DNA of 48,586 nt, taken from Bacilli bacterium (GTDB taxonomy: Bacteria; Bacillota_I; Bacilli_A; RFN20; CAG-826). Below, in pieces: positions 1 to 7,640 of this stretch (positions are counted from its first letter, which is position 1; each line of letters starts with the position of its first letter). Position numbers and translations under genes: made by a program. The stretch spans positions 1 to 48,586 of the forward strand of contig JAFSMX010000003.1 in assembly GCA_017447725.1 (NCBI GenBank), written 5' to 3'. A model generated the notes under the pieces. That model worked only from the letters and a program-made list of their open reading frames with translations, made no database searches and was not told the DNA's origin.

Positions 1-173
1 ACTATTAAACCACCACCAATTAAAGCCATACCAGCAATTGAACATGCATCAACAGCATCTTTTAAGCTTTGATTCTTCAAAAAGAAATATAAACAGAAAA
101 CAGCCGCACCAAAAACAAGGGAAAAGACAAATGTTAAGATATGAGATTTGTATTTATAGATGAATGTTCTCAT
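1..173 (-). CDS. Small membrane protein, N-terminal fragment (runs off the left edge)
   Basis: An open frame on the minus strand starts with ATG at 173 and is still open at base 1. A good ribosome site (AAGGA) lies 7 nt upstream of the ATG. The visible 57 residues begin MRTFIYKYKSH, then a long hydrophobic segment (about residues 12-34), a short polar stretch (KNQSLKDAVDA) and the start of a second hydrophobic segment ending GMALIGGGLI. Two closely spaced membrane helices with a polar loop recall the DUF3899-type small membrane proteins of Firmicutes, but that is only a resemblance. Function unknown. The C-terminus is outside the window. Confidence 0.6.
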   Translation of the reverse strand, partial: MRTFIYKYKSHILTFVFSLVFGAAVFCLYFFLKNQSLKDAVDACSIAGMALIGGGLI

Positions 174-286
174 TACTATTTCCTTAGTGTTTTGCTGGTG
201 ATTTTATTCAAATTGCTGAGATTTTCAAGAGTTTTTAATTTCCCATCCAAACTTCAACAATCATAACATACATATTTACTTTAAGA

Positions 287-1087
287 CTAGATTACCTTGA
301 AATTCTTAAGGGCTTTTTTGACACCGTGACAGTCGATGTGAGTTGTTACAAATGAGGCTGATTGTTTTGCTTTTTCGACACCATTTTCCATTGCCGCGCT
401 ATATTTACAAAGCTCAAACATTGGAACATCCTGTACATCGTCACCAATAGCCATCGCATTTTCTTTATTTAGACCATAATAATCGAGAACTTTTTTGATT
501 CCATCACTCTTACGAATGACATGATCACGAATATCAATGGCGTATGGGAAAAGACGGTAGGCATCAAGGTCTTTATAGTTAATCGCTCGGAGCAATTCTT
601 CGTCTTGTTCCTTCTCACAAAATAGTAGCAATCCTGAGATATTTTCGTCATTATAACCCCGAATTGCTGGTATTTTTTCAAAAAAGACATCGAAATAATG
701 TTTAGCCACTTCGTTTAATTCATCAGAGATCCAGCGATTGTATTCATCAACGAATTGAATGACAATTCCTCTCTCTTTGGCGACCTGACAAATGTGATGA
801 ACAAGCTTCTTATTCATGTAGTCATGGAAAATAATTTTGTTACCGATAAAAATGACTGAACCATTCGCTAAAATCATTCCATCAGGTTTGAATTCATCAA
901 AGAATCCAGTCAGTTTTAAAGACTCATATGGACGAGCCGTCGCAATAAAAACTTTTACTCCGTTTTTCTGGGCTTTACGTAAAGCTTTCAAACTCTTTTG
1001 ATCATAGATATGTTTTCCATGACCATGATTTAAAATTGTCCAATCAACATCAGTGAAGATTATTTTAATTTCCGAGTTCTTTTTCAT
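287..1087 (-). CDS. HAD-superfamily (Cof-type) hydrolase
   Basis: A 266-residue cytosolic phosphatase of the Cof/YidA type in the haloacid dehalogenase superfamily; such enzymes dephosphorylate sugar phosphates or related metabolites. Motif I is FTDVDWT near residues 11-17, with the nucleophile and acid Asp pair. Motif II is FIATAR near 47-52. The motif III Lys lies in RKSDGIKK, and motif IV is GDDVQD near 216-221, followed by the usual AMENGVEKAK stretch. The cap between motifs II and III fits type C2B. The ATG at 1087 has no Shine-Dalgarno but has TATAAT ending 9 nt upstream, so the message is probably leaderless. It stands alone. The exact substrate cannot be read from sequence. Confidence 0.85.
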   Translation of the reverse strand: MKKNSEIKIIFTDVDWTILNHGHGKHIYDQKSLKALRKAQKNGVKVFIATARPYESLKLTGFFDEFKPDGMILANGSVIFIGNKIIFHDYMNKKLVHHICQVAKERGIVIQFVDEYNRWISDELNEVAKHYFDVFFEKIPAIRGYNDENISGLLLFCEKEQDEELLRAINYKDLDAYRLFPYAIDIRDHVIRKSDGIKKVLDYYGLNKENAMAIGDDVQDVPMFELCKYSAAMENGVEKAKQSASFVTTHIDCHGVKKALKNFKVI

Positions 1088-1096
1088 TTCGTAAAT

Positions 1097-1102
1097 ATTA
1101 TA
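1097..1102 (-). promoter_or_regulatory. -10 element of the HAD gene; likely leaderless start
   Basis: A perfect TATAAT on the minus strand ends 9 nt before the ATG at 1087. A transcript starting 7 nt downstream would have a leader of only about 3 nt, and no ribosome site is present. Confidence 0.55.
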
Positions 1103-1114
1103 CCTATTATGAAC

Positions 1115-1142
1115 AAAAAGAAAACGAGCAATGCTCGCTTTC
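1115..1142 (-). terminator. Intrinsic terminator of the Cthe_2159-type lipoprotein gene
   Basis: On the minus strand a stem GAAA-CGAGC with a 3-nt loop pairs with GCTCG-TTTC (one internal A/C mismatch) and is followed by five T. It lies 16 nt after the stop of the gene ending at 1158. Confidence 0.75.
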
Positions 1143-1157
1143 TATTAAATTAATTAA

Positions 1158-3779
1158 TTATGCAGTTACACTAACTGAACTATAACAAATTGTTTTGGCG
1201 TAGGAATAAGCATTCGTAAAGGTAAGCGATTCTCCAGCAATGGTTACGGTATGAGAACCACTACTATGCAAAGATAATCCGGAGATTTGATTTACTCCAC
1301 TACCTCGAGTCATTCCTTTTTCACCAAGTGCTCCAAGAACAATAATTGTTCCGCCATCAATACGGCATGTTCCATCCGTATCTAAGGCAGCCATGTTTGT
1401 GCTGTTTGGACCACGAGCAATAACAATACCGCCAGTTTGAGTATATGTACCATTACTATCGATGCCATCGCTATCTCCACTTGAAGGAACGGTTACATCG
1501 AGAACACCACCACTAACAGTAATGCTAGAATCGTGTTGACCGGTACGTGCATTAACGCCATCGTTAGAGGCAACAACTTTAGTTGTTCCTCCACTGACAT
1601 TAATCACTGTACCTTCAATTCCTTCATATGATTTGGAAACATTGATTGATCCACCAGAAATGTATAAACCATAATCAGCGTGGATTCCATCATCTCCGCT
1701 TTCGATATCAAGTGTTCCTCCGCTAACTGTGACATTCCCAACTGGAAGTAAGCCATTTTCTAAGGCTCCATCATAGTTAGCGTGGATTCCATCATCAACA
1801 GTTCTTAATGTAATAGTTCCACCTGAAATTTTAATCTCATTTTCACATTTAATACCTTTTTGAGATGTTCCATTATCGTCTTCACTTGACCAACTACCAA
1901 GCGTAATAGTCTTGCTTGAAATGGATGAGATGGCAATCATGTCATAGGTTGAAGAGAATGTTTTAGATGTTGATTTTGCGTTATAATCCGTTGTTGAGAA
2001 CTCAGTTACATCTGAGCCAGCAAAACGATATAAAGTAAAACTAGAAGCTCCTTCTGGTTTTTCGATAACGTACTTATAGTAGACGGTAATTGTGGTTTGT
2101 GGACCACCTCCGCCTCCACCTGGGCCTGGGCGTAAGAACCATCCGCCTCCGCCACTTTCACTCTTTTCTTCGATTAATCCAGCATAGCTGGCTTTATACC
2201 ATGTATCGTTAATATAAGCGGCATATGTATAAGCTCCAGATGCATAGATTGTGGAGCTCATCTTTAAATAGAAGTTATTTTCATCAACTGTGATTGTTGG
2301 ACCACTGTAATCCGATTTACTTCCGGTATAGACATTTAAGGTCACACTTCCGACTTCTTCATTAATGATGACATCATGTGCTGCAGCAATCGCATCACCA
2401 TAAGCATTAATCGTGATTGAACCACCACTAAGAGTGATGTCACCACGTTGATTTCCTTTGTTAGAAATATCGCTATTCTTGGTGCATAAACCATCTTTAC
2501 CACAATGAATATCAATTGTTCCGCTTTCAATGGTTAAAGAATCGTTTCCACGAATACCATGATGTGGAGCAGTAACTGACATAGTCAGATTCTTAATTTC
2601 AACATCGTCTTTACCATGGATTCCATTGTAATAAGAGGAAGTAATATTTAAGGTTCCTTTGCCTTTAAATTTCAGATCTCCATCATAAACAAAGATTGCC
2701 CCTTTTCCTTGGTCATCTTCTTCTTGTGTTAATGCTGCACGCGAATCAGTAATCGTACTGGTTGTTGATTTATTAGCAGAGATTTCAATCTTGTCACAAG
2801 ATGAAACATAGATTGGGGAATTATAGTTATTTGCGATAGTTACACCAGCAAGGTTTAAAACAATAACCTTTTCTGGGGCATTAACATAAATCTGCTCCCA
2901 GGTAATTGAACTATCAGGAGTAAATTCATATTCACTTAGAACTGTTTCTCCTGCTTCTTCATCTTTTGCCGCAATCTCATTCATCGTAATAAAGTAGATT
3001 TTGTCATTATTTTTATCAGGAACGTATTGGTCAGAGTCTTCACTTGCTGTGACAGTAACTTCACATGTTGCTGATTTACCATTGTAAGTCGTAACAGAAA
3101 TAGTTGTTGTACCAGCAGAAATAGCATTAACAGTACCATTCGTAACTGTTGCAACTGATTTATCAGACGAATTCCAAACAATTCCTTCGGTACTAGCATT
3201 AGATGGAACTAGTGTGGCTTTTAAAGTACGTTGTTCGCCAACTTCCATTCCCATAGATGTAAAGTTTAAAGAAACGCTCTCTGGGTCTGGAATATCACTT
3301 GAAATATGAATATTACATGAAGCTGTAAATGAACCATCACTAGTGGTAACTGTTAAAACCGAATCACCTACTGCATCCGCAGTAACACTACAAGATAGGC
3401 CATTAGGGGTGATTGAGGCATTACTATTATTTAAAGTCCATGTAACGTTTTTATTTGTTGCGTTACTTGGAGCAATTGATGCAGTAACACTTTGAGTTGC
3501 GTTTACAGCAATGTACATGTTCGCTAAAGAAACTGTCACTCCAGTTACACTAACAACTGTTGGAATAGTAGAAGTTGAACTCTGAGAGGTTGGAGTTGTA
3601 GAGGATGATGTAGTTGGGGTTGTAGAGGATGTTGGGATTGTTGTTGCGCTAGAAACAGGAACTGATGATTCCTGTTGTCCGGATCTTTTCTTTTTATTTG
3701 ATGTTGTTGTACATCCACTTAAAATAAGTCCACCGCATAACGATAGAGCAAGTAATGAGACAAAGTGTTTCTTTTCCAT
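1158..3779 (-). CDS. Lipoprotein with BIG2 domains and a Cthe_2159-like carbohydrate-binding beta-helix
   Basis: A secreted, lipid-anchored protein of 873 residues. The start at 3779 is preferred over the GTG at 3794 because GTGAGGA lies 8 nt upstream of it, inside the longer frame. It has a lipoprotein signal with lipobox LSGC at about residues 21-24, then a Ser/Thr/Pro linker to about 75. Two BIG2 Ig-like domains follow (about 75-160 and 170-245), with the typical S-D-x-S-V-A-T-V pattern. From about 255 comes a long repeat region with many SGGT and DDGIHA turns, characteristic of the Cthe_2159 family, whose founder binds cellulose-like polysaccharide. A Gly-rich insert (near 540-560, visible at 2100-2155) interrupts it. 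Likely role: binding plant or host glycan at the cell surface. It stands alone and ends in a terminator. Confidence 0.8.
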   Translation of the reverse strand: MEKKHFVSLLALSLCGGLILSGCTTTSNKKKRSGQQESSVPVSSATTIPTSSTTPTTSSSTTPTSQSSTSTIPTVVSVTGVTVSLANMYIAVNATQSVTASIAPSNATNKNVTWTLNNSNASITPNGLSCSVTADAVGDSVLTVTTSDGSFTASCNIHISSDIPDPESVSLNFTSMGMEVGEQRTLKATLVPSNASTEGIVWNSSDKSVATVTNGTVNAISAGTTTISVTTYNGKSATCEVTVTASEDSDQYVPDKNNDKIYFITMNEIAAKDEEAGETVLSEYEFTPDSSITWEQIYVNAPEKVIVLNLAGVTIANNYNSPIYVSSCDKIEISANKSTTSTITDSRAALTQEEDDQGKGAIFVYDGDLKFKGKGTLNITSSYYNGIHGKDDVEIKNLTMSVTAPHHGIRGNDSLTIESGTIDIHCGKDGLCTKNSDISNKGNQRGDITLSGGSITINAYGDAIAAAHDVIINEEVGSVTLNVYTGSKSDYSGPTITVDENNFYLKMSSTIYASGAYTYAAYINDTWYKASYAGLIEEKSESGGGGWFLRPGPGGGGGGPQTTITVYYKYVIEKPEGASSFTLYRFAGSDVTEFSTTDYNAKSTSKTFSSTYDMIAISSISSKTITLGSWSSEDDNGTSQKGIKCENEIKISGGTITLRTVDDGIHANYDGALENGLLPVGNVTVSGGTLDIESGDDGIHADYGLYISGGSINVSKSYEGIEGTVINVSGGTTKVVASNDGVNARTGQHDSSITVSGGVLDVTVPSSGDSDGIDSNGTYTQTGGIVIARGPNSTNMAALDTDGTCRIDGGTIIVLGALGEKGMTRGSGVNQISGLSLHSSGSHTVTIAGESLTFTNAYSYAKTICYSSVSVTA

Positions 3780-3903
3780 AGTGTTAGTCCTCACTAACTA
3801 TATAAAATATACAAAAATAAATGTCTCGTGTGTAATATTTTTTAATAATTTCATATTATATATTTAATTTTCAGTATAAAATCTTTGCTAGAGGTACAAA
3901 AAT

Positions 3904-4383
3904 ATGTCAGTTTATGAATTTTCAGTCAAAGACCAACGCGGAGAAGATTTTTCTTTATCCGCTTTTAAAGGAAAAGTTCTTTTAATTGTTAACACTGCAA
4001 CTAAGTGCGGATTCACCAAACAATATAAAGAACTTGAAGAACTTTATGAGAAGTACAGAGACCAAGGTTTCGAGATCTTAGATTTCCCATGCAACCAGTT
4101 CTTTAGACAGGCTCCAGGAAGCGATGAAGAAATCAATGCTTTCTGTAGTTTACATTTCGATACAAAGTTCCCACGTTTTAAAAAGATTGATGTCAACGGA
4201 AAAGACGCTGATCCATTATATGTTTATCTTTGTGAGCAAAATGAAAAGGGTAAACTTAAAAAGATTAAATGGAATTTCACCAAGTTCTTAATTAACCGTG
4301 AAGGTGAAGTTGTGGAACGTTTTGAACCAACCGCTACACCAGGATCTTTTGAAGAAAAAATCGCTGCAGAACTCAAGAAATAA
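3904..4383 (+). CDS. Glutathione peroxidase family thiol peroxidase
   Basis: A 159-residue cytosolic peroxidase; bacterial members reduce hydrogen and lipid peroxides, generally with thioredoxin rather than glutathione. The peroxidatic Cys is Cys35 in ATKCGFT, in place of selenocysteine. The catalytic partners are Gln69 (in FRQAPG) and the Trp/Asn of KIKWNF. A second Cys, Cys81 in INAFCSLHF, sits where the resolving Cys of thioredoxin-dependent GPx enzymes lies, so an atypical 2-Cys mechanism is likely. FPCNQF at 61-66 is the family signature. An AGAGGT ribosome site precedes the ATG by 8 nt, and a TATAAA-type -10 lies near 3873. The CDF transporter gene follows 23 nt downstream. Confidence 0.92.
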   Translation: MSVYEFSVKDQRGEDFSLSAFKGKVLLIVNTATKCGFTKQYKELEELYEKYRDQGFEILDFPCNQFFRQAPGSDEEINAFCSLHFDTKFPRFKKIDVNGKDADPLYVYLCEQNEKGKLKKIKWNFTKFLINREGEVVERFEPTATPGSFEEKIAAELKK

Positions 4384-4406
4384 CCGAGAATTGCTGGTAA
4401 TTTTAA

Positions 4407-5510
4407 GTGAACAGAGAAAAGAAAATTATTCAAACGAGTATCATTGGAATTATCGCCAATGTTTTTCTCGTTATCGGTAAAGCAATCATTGGTTTTATTG
4501 CTCATAGTGTGGCGATTATTACTGACGCTATTAATAACCTTTCTGATTCTTTAAGTAGTGCGATCACCATTATTGGAACAAAGTTATCCAATAAAAAACC
4601 AGACAAAAAACATCCATATGGACATGGTCGAGTTGAGTACTTAACTAGTCTCATTATTGGAATCATTGTTTTAGCTGCTGGTGTGATGGCCATCTACGAA
4701 TCCATTAAAACTCTCATTGATAATCCGGTTGTTGACCATAGTATTTGGTCATTAGTGATTATTGGATTAGCCATCCTCGTTAAAATTGGTGTTTCCATTT
4801 ACTTTATTAAAGTTGGAAAACAAGTGAACTCTGAACCATTAAAAGCTTCTGGAAAAGATGCTTTCTTTGATGCTCTACTTTCAGTAGCAACATTAATTGG
4901 TATTGGAACCTCGATGATTTGGGGAGTCAATATTGAAGGATACATTGGTATCTTAATTGGCTTATTTATTCTTAAAACTGCTTATGAAATTCTTCGTGAT
5001 GGAGTATCACTTATTATCGGAGAAAGAGCATCGCAAGAAGAAATTGATAGTATCAAGCATATTGTTAACTCCTATGACGAAGTTAGAGGAGCATACGACT
5101 TAATTATAAATAATTATGGAGCTGGACGAATTATTGCTTCGATCCATATTGAGGTTGATGATCATTTAACCGCAAAAGACATCCACCACTTAAGTAAAAA
5201 TATTCAAGCACGTGTCTATGCGGAAACAGGCGCGATTCTAACTATTGGTATCTATGCTTCAAATGAAGCTAACCCAGAAATAAAAGAAATTAAGGATTAT
5301 ATTTATAACTTAATCGAAAACGAAGAAGATATTAACCAAATCCATGGTTTCTACTTTGATGATGCGAAAAAGTTAATCACGTTTGATTTAATTTTTGATT
5401 TTAAATGTGACAACCCACAAAAGAAAATTGCTGAATTAGTTACTAAACTAAAAGAAAAGTATCCTGCTTATACATTCTACATTATCCAGGATACTGATTT
5501 TTCAGATTAA
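4407..5510 (+). CDS. Cation diffusion facilitator (CDF) metal exporter, Mn-type motif
   Basis: A membrane antiporter of 367 residues that exports divalent metal. The N-terminal half has six predicted helices and the C-terminal part (from about 200) is the cytoplasmic dimerisation domain, longer than usual. The TM2 site reads NNLSD (Asn43-x3-Asp47) and the TM5 site DAFFD (Asp-x3-Asp). An Asn/Asp pair in TM2 is the pattern of Mn exporters such as MntE, whereas zinc exporters usually have His or Asp. KKHPYGHGRVEY after TM2 is a family hallmark. The start is GTG; no other Met is available before TM2, and the ribosome site is weak. A metal regulator of the DtxR/MntR type lies 1.1 kb downstream, which fits a manganese role, although linkage is loose. 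Confidence 0.85.
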   Translation: MNREKKIIQTSIIGIIANVFLVIGKAIIGFIAHSVAIITDAINNLSDSLSSAITIIGTKLSNKKPDKKHPYGHGRVEYLTSLIIGIIVLAAGVMAIYESIKTLIDNPVVDHSIWSLVIIGLAILVKIGVSIYFIKVGKQVNSEPLKASGKDAFFDALLSVATLIGIGTSMIWGVNIEGYIGILIGLFILKTAYEILRDGVSLIIGERASQEEIDSIKHIVNSYDEVRGAYDLIINNYGAGRIIASIHIEVDDHLTAKDIHHLSKNIQARVYAETGAILTIGIYASNEANPEIKEIKDYIYNLIENEEDINQIHGFYFDDAKKLITFDLIFDFKCDNPQKKIAELVTKLKEKYPAYTFYIIQDTDFSD

Positions 5511-5514
5511 ATAA

Positions 5515-6528
5515 TTATTTAAATGTTCTAGTTAATCGATATAGAGTGATCACTTTCATGAACTCTGTTTCGCTAGATTGATATGGCGCAAATTGCGCTA
5601 GATTTTTGTTATACATCATCCAACCATCAATTGTTGTGGCAGAACGCATATCCCAACAAGATTGATCATTGTTATATTCAATTTCCCATAGATTTGATGT
5701 CGCTTTTGGAGTGTCGAAGAAGGATACTTTCTTTTCGTTTGTACAAGCTAGATAGGTTCCACCTTCTCTTTCAGGAACTTCGAGGTTATAACCATCTCGA
5801 CCTTTATAATCTGTTCCTAAAACAAACTGGGCGGCATCGCCTGGATTTGTCATCACTGATTTATCAGTGTTAAACGTGACATCACAAGAATGAAGCTTCA
5901 TTCCACTACAATCATCGGTCGCGGCTTTGTTTTCTTGTGGGCAGGCAATAATTAATTGGTCTCCTGGGGTAAGTGTGTCGCTTGACTCCATTCTTTTCCA
6001 TGATTTTTCAAAATCAGATTCAGAATTGTAGCAATAAACTTTTACGAAAGCTGATTTATTATCCACCACACTTGTACAAGTTAAAGTAACGATTCCTTTA
6101 CTTGTTGCAGTAACACGGCCGTATTGGTCGCTAGTAGCAATCGAATGATCAGAGGTATCCCAGGTTAATGGGTTATCAAATTCTTCACTAGAATGACCTT
6201 CGGTGTAATAGACATCAACAAGAGGTGCTTCAGTTTTCACACCAACCTTTGCTTCAATTGAAGCATCACGAATAAAGACACCTTCAATAATTTCACTAGT
6301 TGGAGTAACTGATGAAGTGCTACTTGATGTAGGCATAGAAGAAGTAGAAGTAGCAGCTGATGTTGGTGCTATACCGCTACTAATAATTGAAGTTGGCACA
6401 GACGATGGATTTTCTTTAGAAGCAACACTCTCAGTCGAAGAACTTGCTACTTTCTTCTTTGAAGATGGTTTACATCCTCCAATAAGAAGTGTTGAGGCTA
6501 ATAAAGAGAGAGCAATGGCCTTTTTCAT
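5515..6528 (-). CDS. Lipoprotein with a BIG2 domain
   Basis: A 337-residue surface lipoprotein. The signal peptide ends in the lipobox IGGC at about residues 16-19, followed by a Lys/Ser-rich and Ser/Thr/Pro linker to about 80. One BIG2-like Ig domain follows (about 85-170), with WDTSDHSIATSD and GRVTATSKG. The C-terminal half (about 175-337) holds W, C and G residues in a lectin- or jelly-roll-like pattern that I cannot assign. It converges on the CDF gene with only 4 bp between the stop codons and no separate terminator. A TATAAT ends 8 nt before the ATG, so the message is likely leaderless, although AGG is also present. Confidence 0.72.
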   Translation of the reverse strand: MKKAIALSLLASTLLIGGCKPSSKKKVASSSTESVASKENPSSVPTSIISSGIAPTSAATSTSSMPTSSSTSSVTPTSEIIEGVFIRDASIEAKVGVKTEAPLVDVYYTEGHSSEEFDNPLTWDTSDHSIATSDQYGRVTATSKGIVTLTCTSVVDNKSAFVKVYCYNSESDFEKSWKRMESSDTLTPGDQLIIACPQENKAATDDCSGMKLHSCDVTFNTDKSVMTNPGDAAQFVLGTDYKGRDGYNLEVPEREGGTYLACTNEKKVSFFDTPKATSNLWEIEYNNDQSCWDMRSATTIDGWMMYNKNLAQFAPYQSSETEFMKVITLYRLTRTFK

Positions 6529-6536
6529 ACCAACCT

Positions 6537-6542
6537 ATTATA
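6537..6542 (-). promoter_or_regulatory. -10 element of the BIG2 lipoprotein; likely leaderless
   Basis: TATAAT on the minus strand ends 8 nt before the ATG at 6528, leaving a leader of about 2 nt. Confidence 0.5.
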
Positions 6543-6606
6543 TTATGAAATATTTATATTTCAAGGAATAGACAAGCGCTTTCCCTCTTTTCTTTTTTAT
6601 TCGATA

Positions 6607-6615
6607 TGCTAATAT
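6607..6615 (+). promoter_or_regulatory. Extended -10 element of the DtxR/MntR-like gene
   Basis: TG-C-TAATAT on the plus strand ends 11 nt before the ATG at 6627. It predicts a leader of about 5 nt, and no ribosome site is visible. This decides for 6627 rather than the upstream ATG at 6606, which lies inside the promoter. Confidence 0.5.
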
Positions 6616-6626
6616 CTAAACATCAC

Positions 6627-7007
6627 ATGAGAAGAGATGAATCTCGTGAGGACTATTTAGAAACAATCCTCCAACTTTCTTTTGAAAAAGATTTTGTTCG
6701 GTCAATTGATATTGCTCGGGCAATGAGTTTTTCTAAACCTTCTGTTTCTATCGCGATGAACAAGCTTTCTGATGAAAAGTTAGTCTCAATTGATGGAAAA
6801 GGTCATATCACTTTAACCCAAGAAGGAATGGCGATTGCCCGTAAGGTATATGAAAGACACATGAAGATTGCTCAACTTCTCATTAAAAAAGGTGTTAGTG
6901 AAAAAGTCGCTTACGAAGATGCTTGTAAGCTAGAACACGACTTCTCTGATGAAACTTGGAATATCATTAAAAAAGATATTGAAAAAGTCATCGGTAGAAT
7001 TGATTAA
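6627..7007 (+). CDS. DtxR/MntR-family metal-dependent transcriptional regulator
   Basis: A 126-residue winged-helix repressor that senses Mn or Fe and acts on metal transport genes. The DNA-binding domain covers about residues 1-62 (SREDYLETI, then SIDIARAMSFSKPSVS as the recognition helix region). The dimerisation and metal domain follows. Ligands visible are Asp/Glu in REDYLE, His in YERHMKIAQLL and the CKLEH motif, where Cys occupies the position typical of DtxR/IdeR and Glu that of MntR. The SH3-like third domain of DtxR is absent, as in MntR. The ATG at 6606 would add seven residues but lies in the predicted promoter. A terminator follows at 7031. Confidence 0.88.
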   Translation: MRRDESREDYLETILQLSFEKDFVRSIDIARAMSFSKPSVSIAMNKLSDEKLVSIDGKGHITLTQEGMAIARKVYERHMKIAQLLIKKGVSEKVAYEDACKLEHDFSDETWNIIKKDIEKVIGRID

Positions 7008-7030
7008 AAATAATTAACTAGTTAATTAAG

Positions 7031-7061
7031 AAAGAGAGAAAACAAGATTCTCTCTTTTTTT
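7031..7061 (+). terminator. Intrinsic terminator after the metal regulator
   Basis: AAAGAGAGAA, a 7-nt loop and TTCTCTCTTT form a perfect 10-bp stem followed by T residues. Confidence 0.85.
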
Positions 7062-7109
7062 GTGCAAATTTTTCCCTAAAAAACGAATTAAGTTAGTGTG
7101 AATACATTT

Positions 7110-7147
7110 TTTACACACCCACCTTAATTACGTATAATCGTACGATT
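7110..7147 (+). promoter_or_regulatory. Promoter and operator of the Phd/PIN toxin-antitoxin locus
   Basis: TTTACA (7110-7115), a 17-nt spacer and TATAAT (7133-7138) form a good promoter. A perfect 12-bp palindrome AATCGTACGATT (7136-7147) overlaps the -10, and a GTGTG/CACAC dyad (7096-7118) overlaps the -35. Operators over the promoter are usual for autorepression by Phd/YefM antitoxins, so this is a likely binding site; the binding itself is inferred. Confidence 0.6.
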
Positions 7148-7186
7148 TATTTTGAAATTCGCACATTTTTAATCTACTATGGAGGT

Positions 7187-7435
7187 ATGAAAAACAAAAT
7201 TATGTGTATTACAGCAACAGAATTTAAATCGAATTTAGGAAAGTATTTAGAACTAGGTGAAACAACAGAGATTTTAATTATGAAGAATGGACGAGTTAAA
7301 ACTAGACTTGTTCCGGCTTCAATTGATGTTGATCGTGTTTTAGATGAAATCGCTGGATGTGTTAAAGGAGATAGTTCTTCTTTAGAAGACGCTAAAGCTG
7401 ACTACTTTAATAAGAAATATGGTTATCCTCTTTGA
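7187..7435 (+). CDS. Antitoxin of the Phd/YefM family
   Basis: An 82-residue antitoxin that would bind and silence the neighbouring PIN toxin and repress its own promoter. ITATEFKSNLGKYL near the N-terminus and ILIMKNGRVKTRLVP are typical of Phd/YefM DNA-binding domains. The C-terminal part (about 50-82) is the toxin-binding tail. The start is unsettled: GGAGG lies only 1 nt before the ATG at 7187 and 16 nt before the ATG at 7202 (MCITATEF), so neither spacing is normal. The gene overlaps the toxin gene by 17 nt, as in classic TA operons. Its partner is truncated (see next), so the antitoxin may now be an orphan. Confidence 0.85.
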   Translation: MKNKIMCITATEFKSNLGKYLELGETTEILIMKNGRVKTRLVPASIDVDRVLDEIAGCVKGDSSSLEDAKADYFNKKYGYPL

Positions 7436-7640
7436 TACTTGCATTATTCTTGATCACTTACTTAACCGTGAACCTTTCAATAAAACTTCTAGAGAAGTAT
7501 TAAAACTTTCTGGACAGTTACGATTTGATGGCTTAGTAACAGTCAAATCAATGGCTGATATCCACTACATCTTAAAAAGAAGTCTTCATGATGAAGAACA
7601 TGTCAGAAAAGTCATGCATCATCTAGTTGCGTTAAGTTGA
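7419..7640 (+). pseudogene. PIN-domain toxin (VapC type), 3'-truncated
   Basis: Only the first half of a PIN ribonuclease is present: 73 residues against the usual 130-140. The first catalytic Asp is seen in LFDTCIILD and the middle acidic region in SMADIHYILKR, but the C-terminal half with the other acidic residues is missing. The frame ends at TGA 7640, inside sequence that on the other strand belongs to a surface-protein gene. The break therefore coincides with the rearrangement junction near 7622-7640. The product is very unlikely to be active. Confidence 0.75.

Noticed and set aside
7178-7189. Three-codon ORF ATG-GAG-GTA-TGA overlapping the antitoxin start
   Set aside because: It has no ribosome site; more likely the GGAGG is simply part of the leader.
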